From Beaufortia kweichowensis (Eukaryota; Chordata; Actinopteri; Cypriniformes; Gastromyzontidae), in NCBI GenBank assembly GCA_019155185.1, contig CM032794.1:17478946-17542945 (forward strand): 64,000 nucleotides of DNA, written 5' to 3'. Shown one piece after another: positions 36,693-46,788 of this stretch. The notes under the pieces are model-generated. The model searched no databases and was not told where the DNA came from. It saw only the letters and a list, made by a program, of their open reading frames with translations. Every line of letters starts with the position of its first letter. The stretch's first letter is position 1. A program made the position numbers and the translations under genes.

Positions 36693-38594
36693 TACTATTC
36701 AGGTCTGTCAAAGTAAACAAAAAACAACATAAATTACACTTTGTCTTCCAAGTAAAAAACGATTTTATCCACAGTTTGCATGTTTATCAATTTACGATAT
36801 TGCATGAACATGGCATGACATGCTACAACAAAAAAAAATACATTAACATTTCATAGAAAACCATTCATTTTCTATATTGGGATGCAGGCCTGGGTACTAT
36901 AAGTTGTTGTAGTCTGCAGACAGTTGCGAGAAACCAAGAAAACCCTTTGTGATAACACTCCTACAAATACTACTAATGGTTTCTTATATCCGGGCCTTGC
37001 AAACAGGCTTACTGTAGTCTACACCTAAATGATGAACTCTGAAGGTTTATATTTCAGATGTAATGTTATAACATATATGATTTAAACATCCAGAGAACAT
37101 CTGAGGATGTATAACAGAACTGTTATTGTATACACATTCCTTATTGGCTATTTAATATCGCCCCTGGCACAGCAGCATTACACTCTTTACTATGTACAGT
37201 ATGTTCTTTCATGCATTCTTTTTGTGTATGTTCTTAAACATATGCATGCAAATGATAATTAAATGCATTATGATGGTTAACATGACCCAGTGTGTAATGT
37301 CTGTTCGGTATTCTTTATGCTCTTTTGATTTTACGAGGCTACAATATGACTATGGACTATACCTGCCTTTTACTATCATTTTCTGCTCACATGTGACCAA
37401 CAAACGCGTATTTCCTGCAGACAGAAGCGCCAACCATACATTTTAAGTATATATGCAGATCCTTTATTCAGTACTATTACTTACATTGTTTTTGTTTGCT
37501 CGGCTCAAAGGTGACAAACAGCAGATTCCATACTCGTTTAAAGGTTAACACATCTTTAGAAACCGCTGAACGAAATGGCAGACTACAATTCACATAATAA
37601 ATCGACTACACCAAATTATTACCAAAACATCCGTCTCTAAAGAAAAAAACAAACAGGTGCAAACTGCGCCGCGTAGGCGGTCTCTTATTGCTAGGTTGTT
37701 GTTAAAGATGAGTCGGCGTGATGTCGAAATCGTCACTGCCTGGATTCAAATCGCACAAAAGTCAGAGGTTCTCAATGTCTGACATGTTTTTATCCACGTT
37801 TGTTAGACTGGAAAAAGTGTGGATGTTTTGTGCTAATGAAATGGAAGCGACACCAGCATCATATAGCCTGACTCATCCCGCATCAGCACCACTACCACAA
37901 TACTCCTAATAGCAGCGACACACAAACGCGTGTTTTTCACTACCTATAAAAACACGTTTCATTAATTGTTTTTAACTGGATGTCCTTTTAACTTGTTTAA
38001 ATAGTTTAAACACTCCGTACACCAAATGGCATTATTTGTTCTTTACATTTTAAGTTTTAATTTAGGTGATCTTTTGATCATGTGTTCACTTAAAGCTGTT
38101 CAGTTGAAAAGGCTTCCTGTCTAAAATCATTCTTGCGCTACTTATTTGAAGTTTTACGAACAGACAACCGGATATTGTTTGGGAGATGTAGTTTTTTCTT
38201 GCAGTTTACTGGACCGCAATCTTCTGGACCGTCTTCTGTGTCGTGGAGTTTAGATCAGTACTTTGGTTGGCTTCTTAAACAATTTTTGTTATTTTGTTTG
38301 AAGGTAATGGAATACTTGTCGGATCCACGGCGTGATAAAAACTTCGACAGACAGATTGCGAGATTTCACACATGCAGAAAACGCTTATGAAAACTCACCA
38401 TTGCAAAATTTGACAGTATTCGGACACGCCAGTTTAACGTATTTTTGACTCCATGTTCTGCATGTCAACGACAACCAAAACGCGGAGAATACTGCCTATA
38501 GACTATGTTTAGCAGAATGTTGATTTTGTTTTACAAGTTTTACTTACTTGTGCACTTAACTTTAAAGTAACCTATTTAGCCAATTATAGCTGAA
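36693..38594. promoter_or_regulatory. Shared divergent promoter interval of rab39b and the Rab38-like gene
   Basis: The start codons of the two Rab genes face away from each other across 1.9 kb. On the minus strand a good acceptor (TTTGACAG, ending at 36705) lies 12 bases before the rab39b ATG, and a strong donor (AAT|GTAAGT) lies at 37485, which would fit an untranslated first exon at about 37485-37700. A CpG-containing stretch at 37660-37740 sits near the middle. No other coding exon is seen. Confidence 0.4.
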
Positions 38595-40574
38595 ATGCAG
38601 CAAGAGCGGTTACTCAAAATCCTTGTCATTGGCGATTTGGGTGTGGGAAAAACGTCTATTATAAAGCGTTATGTTCATCAGGTTTTCTCCCAACATTATC
38701 GCGCAACTATTGGTGTTGATTTTGCTCTCAAAGTCTTAAACTGGGACCATCGGACCGTCATTCGACTGCAGTTGTGGGACATTGCGGGTGAGTGCGCAAA
38801 AGGTTTAAAGCAAATGTTTTTAGTTGTCATTTGTATAATTATGTCTATTTGTAAATTACAAAACAAAATGATCTAATTCTTATACTACAGATTGTCCCTG
38901 CAGATAAGTAATATATGGTTATTTACGTTTCAAGCAGTGACAGCAATTCTGTAGCATGGCATAATTCATCTAAATCTAGATATACTTATTTATGTTTTTA
39001 AATTATTGTACAATTATATAGGCTATATGTACGGTATAAAAAGTTTTATGAGAATGTAGCTATTCAGACAATTAATATTAGCCTGTGTAGTAATGGGGTA
39101 ATAATCTGTCTGCATTTTATTTAACTGCATAAAGCTACAATGTTAAAGAATTGGTAAAGAAAGTTCAAGCTATAAACTGTCTATAAACTATACATCATTT
39201 ATACATTTATTATACATAAAACCTTACAGAAACAAACATGTTACTATTTACCTATGATCTATATGTAGCTACAGACCTACATATATTTACACAAAGGGCA
39301 GTATATGGAAAATTAAGATTGTATATTAAATTATACAATCTTAGACTGGGTGTAGACCCAGATGCATGATTTACTATTTACATGGCATGCATAAAAAATA
39401 TCTGCCCTTAATTAGAAATTTATAAATAAATTAATCAATAAAATTAATGAATATAAAAATTAAGACAAAGACTCTTAGCACTTGGGACACCACTTTAATA
39501 CACTCCTCTTGGCCTGCTTTGTTTAACATTTTTCCTGGTCTTAGCTTGTGTGTTTGTGACCACACAATAGTATATATCACTCTCTAAGGTCAGATTAAAC
39601 TAAAGCACAGGGATAGGAATGCGTGTCTCGTGTTTAGATTCACTGAACTCGTGCTTATATTGGTCTCATGTGAGTCCTCACAGCATACTGGCAGCAAGCA
39701 CTGAAAACAGTGCTCTGTCTTTCACACACACACACGCGCATGCACACAAATTCCCAGAAATAAAGATTAGGGCATTTAATTTAACACAAAGGACTGATTG
39801 AAACACTGGCCATGCTTACTTGCTCCATCTGAAAATTATTTTGTTAGGATTAGGTGATCATACCAACAAAATTATTATCTAATATTATTAAAGATATTCA
39901 AATCTTTAAAAATTAATGAAAATAAATATAAAATGATTAAAAACAGGACAACATGGAGAAACTATTTACACAATCATTACACCCACTCTCTTTTTATTTT
40001 TAGGACAAGAGCGGTATGGCAACATGACACGTGTGTATTATCGAGAGGCTGTAGGGGCACTGGTGGTTTTTGACATGACTCGTTCTTCCACCTTCCAAGC
40101 TGTGTTAAAATGGAAAAAGGATCTTGATTCTAAAGTTGCTCTTGGCAATGGACGCCCTCTGCCAGCTGTTCTGCTGGCTAACAAGTGTGACCAAAAGTCA
40201 TGCGGTTTATGTTCTAAATTGCCTAAACTGGACAATTTTTCCAGGGACCATGGTTTTGTGGGTTGGTATGAGACATCTGCCAAGGTATATTTCTTTTTTA
40301 CAATCATTACTGACTATAATTCAGTTGGCTGCACTCATTCGTAAAGACATTTCTTCTCATGCCCTTTCATTTTTTACAGGACAACACAAACATTGAAGCA
40401 GCCATCATGTGTCTTGTAAAAAATATCATGGCTATTGACATGGAGGATATTCCTGCGGAATCAGACCCTGGTGTACTGATCCTGCCTGCCTTTGATTACA
40501 ACCTGCAAGAGCGCAGTGGCTCTAGCTGCTCTGGCTGCACCAAATTTTACTCCAGCAGAAGACCTAACAGTTAA
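38595..40574 (+). CDS. rab38: Rab32/Rab38-family small GTPase, 3 coding exons, extended C-terminus
   Basis: GTPase of the branch that directs cargo to melanosomes and other lysosome-related organelles. Exons 38595-38787, 40004-40284, 40380-40574 join in phase to 222 residues. Motifs: P-loop GDLGVGKTS, switch I RATIGVDFALKVL, the WDIAGQE box (Ile in place of the Thr of most Rabs, a mark of Rab32/38), NKCD, and FVGWYETSAK. The tail SCSGCTKF resembles the SCSGC tail of Rab38, which supports rab38 over rab32. Fish Rab38 paralogues cannot be told apart here. Oddly, the frame runs eight residues past CTKF (YSSRRPNS), so the cysteines are not at the end as prenylation normally requires. picalm lies downstream, as on human 11q14. 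Confidence 0.9.
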
Positions 40575-40869
40575 TTATAGAAAAGAGACAGTTACAGAGA
40601 AAACGGTCACACTCTTTGTTGGCTTAGTTTGTGCTGAACTAAGTCTTTGTGGGTAAAACAAGACCATAAAGCCTTAACAGTTACATGCACTTGCATTACA
40701 AGTGTCAAAACCAAAAGTGTCTTGAATAATACATGTAGCATTTACCCAAAGCTTTTTCTGATAAATAGTTAATGTTTTTGATTCATATCTAAAAAAAGGG
40801 CTCTTATGTTTGTACATGTGTGCACATTTGCCTTAGTTTTTTGTCTCTCTTTAAACCTAACAGACCATA

Positions 40870-40892
40870 GTGTGTGTGTGTGTGTGTGTGTT
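40870..40892 (+). repeat. (TG)n microsatellite
   Basis: About 11 uninterrupted TG units in the probable 3' UTR of the Rab38-like gene. Confidence 0.9.
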
Positions 40893-41179
40893 TGTCCATT
40901 TGTGTGTTACAACGCTTACTTTTTAAAATATTTTAAGTGACATCTTCAAGTACACTCATCAGATGGGGAGGCTGGGGCTAATTGTAAATCTTAATTGTAA
41001 TAGAAAAGTTGTCCGTGGTTTTACTATCATAATAATATTTACTATCATACATAATATTTACAATCAAAATTCCAATAACACAAATTAATTTTTAGATGTT
41101 CTGTATGCTCCTTTAAAAAAAATGAAAACAGTTTGACAGCATGTTTATTATGCACAGTTTCCACTGTGACAACTCACAC

Positions 41180-41372
41180 CAGGGTGTCCGGACTTGGTCC
41201 TGGAGGGTTACAGTCCTGCAGGGTTAGAAAAGCTTCAACCCTAATCAAACTCACCTGAACCACCTAATCAAGATTTTAGGCAGACTTGAAACTTTCGGGC
41301 AGGTGTGTTGAGGCCTGTTGGAGCTACACTCGTAGGACAGTGGCCCTCCAGGACCGAGTTTGGACACTCCTC
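41180..41372. mobile_element. hAT-type miniature transposon, same family as the one at 5048
   Basis: The ends are CAGGGTGTCCGGACTTGGTC and, reversed, GAGGAGTGTCCAAACTCGGTC, both followed by CTGGAGGG. The interior TAATCAAACTCACCTGAACCACCTAATCAAG matches TAATCAAACACACCTGAACCAGCTAATCAAG of the 5048 element. The flanks ACTCACAC and ACTTACAC match at 7 of 8 positions, giving a clear 8-base target duplication. Confidence 0.85.
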
Positions 41373-41378
41373 ACTTAC

Positions 41379-41572
41379 ACCCTTAAAAATAAAGATGCTA
41401 TAAAAGGTTCTTCACACCAATGCAATATAAGAACCATTTCTTCCTTACTTTTTATCGTCTAAAAGAGCCTTTTTCTTCTGCTAAGAACATTTGGTGAAAC
41501 ATAATGTTTCCACAGATGTTGGCAAGAAGGTCCTTCATGGAACCCACACAGCCAAAAATGGTGCTTCTATGG
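41379..41572 (+). mobile_element. Miniature element, CCTTAAAAATAAAG end
   Basis: Starts ACCCTTAAAAATAAAGATGC with AAAGGTTCTTCA and AAGAACCATTTCTTCC, and ends with CAAAAATGGTGCTTCTATGG. This is the same family as 3362-3560 and lies immediately next to the hAT element. Confidence 0.6.
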
Positions 41573-41705
41573 TGTCAAAGTCAAAGTGGAGTTTATTGTC
41601 ATTTCAGCCATATACAAGTACATAGTGAAACAAAACAACGTTTCTCCAGGACCAAGGTGCTACAGTACAAAAAACCCTATATACATAAAGTGCATCATGA
41701 AGCAC
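41573..41705. mobile_element. Retroelement fragment, GTCAAAGTCAAAGTGGAGTTTATTGTC type
   Basis: The short GTCAAA repeats followed by GTGGAGTTTATTGTCATTTCAGCC and CAACGTTTCTCCAGGACCAAGGTGCTACA match a fish dispersed repeat that I recognise. The repeated GTCAAA units look like the tail of a retroelement in reverse. The family name is not assigned. Confidence 0.5.
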
Positions 41706-42946
41706 ATTTATTTTTATAGTGTGTGTAATTTTGTGTTTTATTATTTTATACTGGGCAATAATGGTGTAAAGTTAAACTAATGTGGCAACATTAATTACTC
41801 TAATTAGCTATGCAATGAAGAAAATATCAAACAAATAGCCTATTGCGCAAGCGTGAGTCGGCTAACAAAGGCGGCGCGTGACTTTAAATGTGTCACTGGA
41901 TGTTGAGGTCGTTAAATTAAAGCAATTTTCATCATGACCCCTATGCTTAATGTTTCACAGCAGCACTCTGTCTGCCCTATTTCTTTCTCACCAGGATCTT
42001 TTTTTCAGCTTCGCCAATTTAAGCTTCAGCGCCTATAATTTTAGGGTCCTTCTCACAGTTCAGTTGCCTTTCCATTAATACCGCGTCGCTGTAGGCATTA
42101 TTATAGGCAATTTTGGGGCTATGCAATTATTCATACTGGCTACATGTTGTAGCCACATAATGTTTGTTGATTTAATTTCCCGTCTTACCGCTAAAATTAT
42201 TTGTTTAATCTTTTGTAATTATAAACGATATTAAAATGCCACGGAAATCATTAATTATTTAACTAAAAAAAATCATCTGAAGGCTGTAACAAGCTTCGTA
42301 ATTTTGAGAGAGCGGTAATTGCACATGTGATCACTTAAAACATACGGGAGTGAGTTGCAGCCAGGCGTTAATGATAGAGAACACATCACATGCAGCCTCG
42401 ACTTCGCCTCAGACCTCGAGAAGTGCCGTATATCCAGAACTGAGCAAAATAATTATCGGTCTGCGAGCATCCCTAGAGGAAGAATACTATTAATCACAAG
42501 TTGTAATATGAACAACGCGAATAGAAAAGCAAAGATGACATCTGCTCCTTCGGCGCTACAGCAGAAGGACACGATGCCGTTACGATGACTTATCATTACA
42601 GAGTGATCAAAGTAATTCTACAAAAGTGCGTTCTGGAAAGAAAACTGTCATCAGCTTGTGGATATTGGTAGTATAACGACCAGCGGGACCAATTATCTTT
42701 AAAAAGATCGAAGACAGACAGGACACTGAAAGATTTTTTTCTGAAATCAAGTTTAAACTCACAGCGATGGTAAGTAGCACACTGACGTTTTCTAGGGATT
42801 TCCCCCCCTATTAGAACAGTCAGACGTGGTTAATTTTGTATTACTAAAATTAATCCATGTGTTTTTTATTTTAAAATAAGTATCATAACTGTATCTGTTT
42901 TAAAATGTCATTGTTTTGCTGTATTTTATAAGGTTATAACATCAGC

Positions 42947-43556
42947 ATGCAGTTGATGGGGGCGGAATTGCTGCTGCTCTTCATTTTCCCATTTAATTCA
43001 GGTAGGATGTCTTGTGTCCTGGCACTCATAAATTTTTATTTTATTTTATTAAAATTGTCATTCTGCAATTTTATTTTATTTTTAGTGAAGAATTTTTAGT
43101 ATCTGTTTATTAATTAGCAGAGAACCGTTTTTTTCTCTTTAATTTAATATTAGGTTATCCTAAAAAATAAGATTACAGTACATGGTAAAATATGCAAATA
43201 AAGCCAATACATTAGAATTGTAGTTTAAATATATTTATGTTTCTGTAATGTATAAATTCTTACGGTATGAAAACTATATAGCGTATAAAATAAAGTATAA
43301 AAACAAACAACACGTCCATTCTTATATCCATATTTTTCCAGCCCAGAACTCTGATCTACCTGCAGTAATGGACAGTGACATGTTCCCTAACTTTGCATAC
43401 CAACCAGGGCCTTCGTACTTGAGTCTCATCCTTTTGGCTCTGACTGTGGGTCTGTCTGGAAGTGTCTACCTCTGTGTGCTGCGGTACATTTGCAAAGGCT
43501 GTTGCCAGCCTGTAGTCATAAGACCTGAGGACGACAGCATGTCAGGAGTGGTTTAA
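42947..43556 (+). CDS. Unrecognised 89-residue single-pass membrane protein, 2 coding exons
   Basis: I do not recognise this protein. Exon 42947-43001 encodes MQLMGAELLLLFIFPFNS, a typical signal peptide, and exon 43342-43556 completes the frame (phase 1 junction giving Ala) to a TAA. Cleavage near NSA|QNS would leave about 70 residues: a short acidic outer part with PAVMDSDMF and FAYQPGPSY, one hydrophobic helix (LSLILLALTVGLSGSVYLCVL), then a juxtamembrane cysteine and basic cluster (RYICKGCC, probably palmitoylated) and a short acidic tail ending SMSGVV. The topology would be type I. A signal peptide plus helix plus cysteine tail split by a phased GT-AG intron argues for a real gene. AATAAA hexamers at 43798 and 43883 are good poly(A) candidates. 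It lies between the Rab38-like gene and picalm, all on the plus strand. Confidence 0.7.
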
Positions 43557-43882
43557 AGCCATTTCGATTTGTGAAGAAATGTGTGTTGTTTGCATGTGTT
43601 TGTATGTAAAGGTGTAGCTTTATGTTAGTCACTTAGAGTAGTTAAAACTGACAGCTTTGTTTGAAATATTTAAGTATTATAAGTAATATATAAGCTTGTT
43701 GGTCAGATATACCACCAGCTGCAGTAAGCTGAAGATAAGGGACTCGTGAGGCCCAGTATTGACCAGTCCAAATAACTTTTAATGATCTGGCAATCAAAAT
43801 AAATAACTCGAAATCCTTACTATGGTATTACACAATCGGCAATAGCACATATTGTACTTTGAATGTAACAAGTTCTATATAA

Positions 43883-43888
43883 AATAAA
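43883..43888 (+). terminator. Candidate polyadenylation signal of the 89-residue protein gene
   Basis: AATAAA about 330 bases after the stop, followed by an A-rich run at 43896. A second AATAAA occurs at 43798-43803. Confidence 0.4.
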
Positions 43889-46788
43889 GAATATAAAAAA
43901 AAAAAATTTCTTATTACTTGTGGCAGAGAATTTAAGTAAATTATTATACACAATGTTATCAGACGAATTTGCAGAATTTGTAATATATAAGACTATTTTC
44001 ATGTCAACATATCTTGTTTTTTGATGCTCTTGTGGGAAAGCGATGATTCAGTTCCAGCAACTGTTGCCAAGGGCTACCGCTGGATGTAGTTGCTATGGTA
44101 ATAGTTGCATCTGCACGCCTCTAGATGGGGCTGTCACATTAGCTGTTCAAATCTGAACGGTATACACTGTCACAAATATTCAAGCATTTCTGCTGAATAA
44201 GATGTAATGGAAATACGTTTGTAACCTAATTGTTTTAACATATTCATATTCTTGATAATGGATAATAGAATTGAATGTTTATACTTCATGTACCACATCA
44301 ATGATACATTCTTTTTATTAGTAAATTGATTATCAGAACAACAATGTTTTATGGGGACCCTCCATAGATATAATGACTTTCACACTCTACAACTGTATAA
44401 TGTATCACCTAACCGTCACCCAATCCCTAAACCTAACATTTTTAAATAAACATCTTTTATTTTTCCTTAAAAATGTCCCCACAAGGTTAAAAATGATTGG
44501 TTAAAAATGAAGGTTTACCAGCATCACACACACAATATAAAAACAAAGAATCCCTTACAGTTGGCAGATCCTAGAATGAGACATTCTTTCATGTTCCTCC
44601 TAAATGAAGTCAAGATTGTGGTTTTGAAACCACTTCCTCATGATGAGAGGTGTGCTGTTCTTCCCCTATAGAAACATATTTCCTCTTGCTAACCTTAACC
44701 CTCTTGAGACAGACAGTTGATTTACTGAAGGTTACAGATCACCTCAAAGTTTCTTTCCTTGTAGAAATGAAAAATATACATAATGTAATGAACTGGTTTC
44801 ATGTTAACAATATTGAATGTGTTTTGTAAAAGGTACAAATAAAAAATATTAAGTCAACATGTGTTACATTAATTTAATCTGGTATGTGGTAACCTTTATA
44901 CTTAAGAGTATTCTTAGTTTGATAAAATCATATTTATCAGATTATTTTTAATCCAAACAACATTTTTCATTGCGCTTTAGTGCATGGTCTTAAAAGAAAG
45001 TATTACATTAAATTTACAACAGGAAGATGTAATCATTCACACGATCGTGCTCTGCCACATTTGATAGGCGTCACAATACAATGAAAAGCACAAGTTGTTT
45101 TAATTCACACGTGATTCGTGTGATTGGCCCAGGGTGGAGTTTTGCTGAGCATCTGACAGAGCTGGAGCAAGAGTAATGTAGGATATGCACAATTACACTA
45201 ACAGCAAAATGAGATATTTAGCTGTTGTCTAACGAAACCGTACAACTTCTTACAGAGAATATGCAACAAATAACACTATGGCATGCCTCTAGTGGTCCAT
45301 GATGGAACTGCAGAAATTTGAAATTAAGTGGGCAAGTGTCAACGAAACATAAATGAAAATAAATAAGGTTTTAAATAAAACGTAAAGAGAAATATGATTC
45401 TGCTCACGTATATAAAAACGAGGTATCAAGCAATATAATCATTACATTTTGAAATGTTTAAACATTACTAAGTTGAAACCTCATGGTAGGTTTAAAGTAA
45501 ATTATTTTAGGTCGTCATACAGAAGCTGTCAGAGGCAAATCGCTCACTACTCACTAAAGAACGCCACACGCGCTCATCCAATCAGAAACCAGCTCTGCGT
45601 TCACCTGATCACAGCGAAGCCATTTTGTCCTGAACGGCTCCGCCAGCGCATTCTTCACCAAACCGGAATAACAGAGACCTGACAGGACGAAGTACAGCTT
45701 CAGAGACAGCGACATACAGGGGGTTTACAGCCACACCAACCTTCAATAAGTCCCGAAAAACTCGGTGTCTCCACGAGCGGGACCGTCTCGTGTTTGCGGA
45801 CCAAACGGAGACTTTAAAGCGGGACGGAAGGCTAGAAAAGCAGGCATCCGGTTAGACGCGCTGGCTCACCGGGCTGGAGTCCAACTTGAGCTGGACACTT
45901 TCAGTTGTCCTCGTCGGGATGCGCGCTGGACTTTTTTTTAACAATATTTGTCGCTCTTTTTGAAGATCGTGTATTACCGATAAATAACTGGTAACTCGAA
46001 CCTTGTTAGTAATTTTAATACAAGAAAAACTGAACGGTAGTTTAACGTCAAATGTGATTTGTCTACTCAGCTGGCTGGGCAGATAGTTTAGTTTGTTTAC
46101 CGATCACACCCGGTAAACTAAAAAGATTTGACAGCCACTTTCGTTTTGTTACTGGTGTAGTTACACTGAGCTTTTCTTTGGTTTAAAGCTCTTGGCCAAG
46201 TCTCTGATAGGGTTTGGTTTGAACGTCTATGCATATTTCTTGCCAGCAAACCTGTCTGAGTTCTTGACTGGTTAGATCATAGTGCCAGTGTAATAACAGA
46301 TTAATAAAGGGAGGAAAACAGCTAGTGTGCAGGTCCTTCAAATACCCAGCTTATGTTCTTATGAAAGGTCTGTATTGGTGAGGCTCAAGCTGGCTGACAG
46401 GTGATATTTTCTGCCTGAAACCTCTGAGCTGAGCTGACTGATAGCGATGACATTTCCCAACAGTTGTTTTGTATCTTTAAACTTTAATAGTATCAGTACC
46501 TGCTCTTGGTGCAAATGCTGTATTAATAATATTAGCTAACAAAAGCTCAGTTCATCCCAAAATCAGTCACGGCATATCCAGTTGTGACAACATTTTTACT
46601 AGATAGATTTTTGTTAGCAAATTTTTGTCCTTTCTTTTTGCTACATCTGTTTGAATTTGGACTTGCTGGTTGTTTAGAAGTGACATTACAGTTTGGGTCA
46701 GTCAAGTGTTTTTTTTTTAAAGTCATATACTATATCCTATTTGAAATATACACATTTGGCATACAGATATTATCACAGCTAAACAAAA
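43889..46788. other. Interval before picalm, including its probable promoter and 5' UTR
   Basis: The left part is AT-rich and holds one dispersed repeat (44346-44530). The segment 45560-45930 is GC- and CpG-rich compared with its surroundings, with GAGCGGGACCGTCTCGTG and AAAGCGGGACGG motifs. It is most likely the picalm promoter with the start of a long 5' UTR. The picalm start codon follows at 46789. AG dinucleotides at 46766 and 46778 could be acceptors if the 5' UTR is spliced. Confidence 0.5.
44346..44530 (+). repeat. Dispersed repeat, TTTTATGGGGAC family
   Basis: GTTTTATGGGGACCCTCCATAG, ATAATGACTTTCACACTCTAC, CCTAACCGTCACCCAATCCCTAAACCTAACA and AATGTCCCCACAAGG follow in order. It is the most complete copy of the family in the window. 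Confidence 0.6.

Larger units (their letters stand above)
40575..42946. other. Interval between the Rab38-like gene and the 89-residue membrane protein
   Basis: Its first part is the likely Rab38 3' UTR, including a TG microsatellite at 40870-40892. Three mobile elements follow at 41180-41700. From about 42300 the sequence probably belongs to the promoter and 5' UTR of the next gene: a donor CAGCGATG|GTAAGT at 42772 and an acceptor ATTTTATAAG at about 42932 would define a non-coding first exon whose ATG opens only an 8-codon frame. Confidence 0.5.

Noticed and set aside
42355..42588. 77-residue frame upstream of the 89-residue membrane protein
   Set aside because: It lies in the probable 5' UTR, has no domain, and its composition is that of random sequence. 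The downstream frame has a signal peptide and a phased intron.
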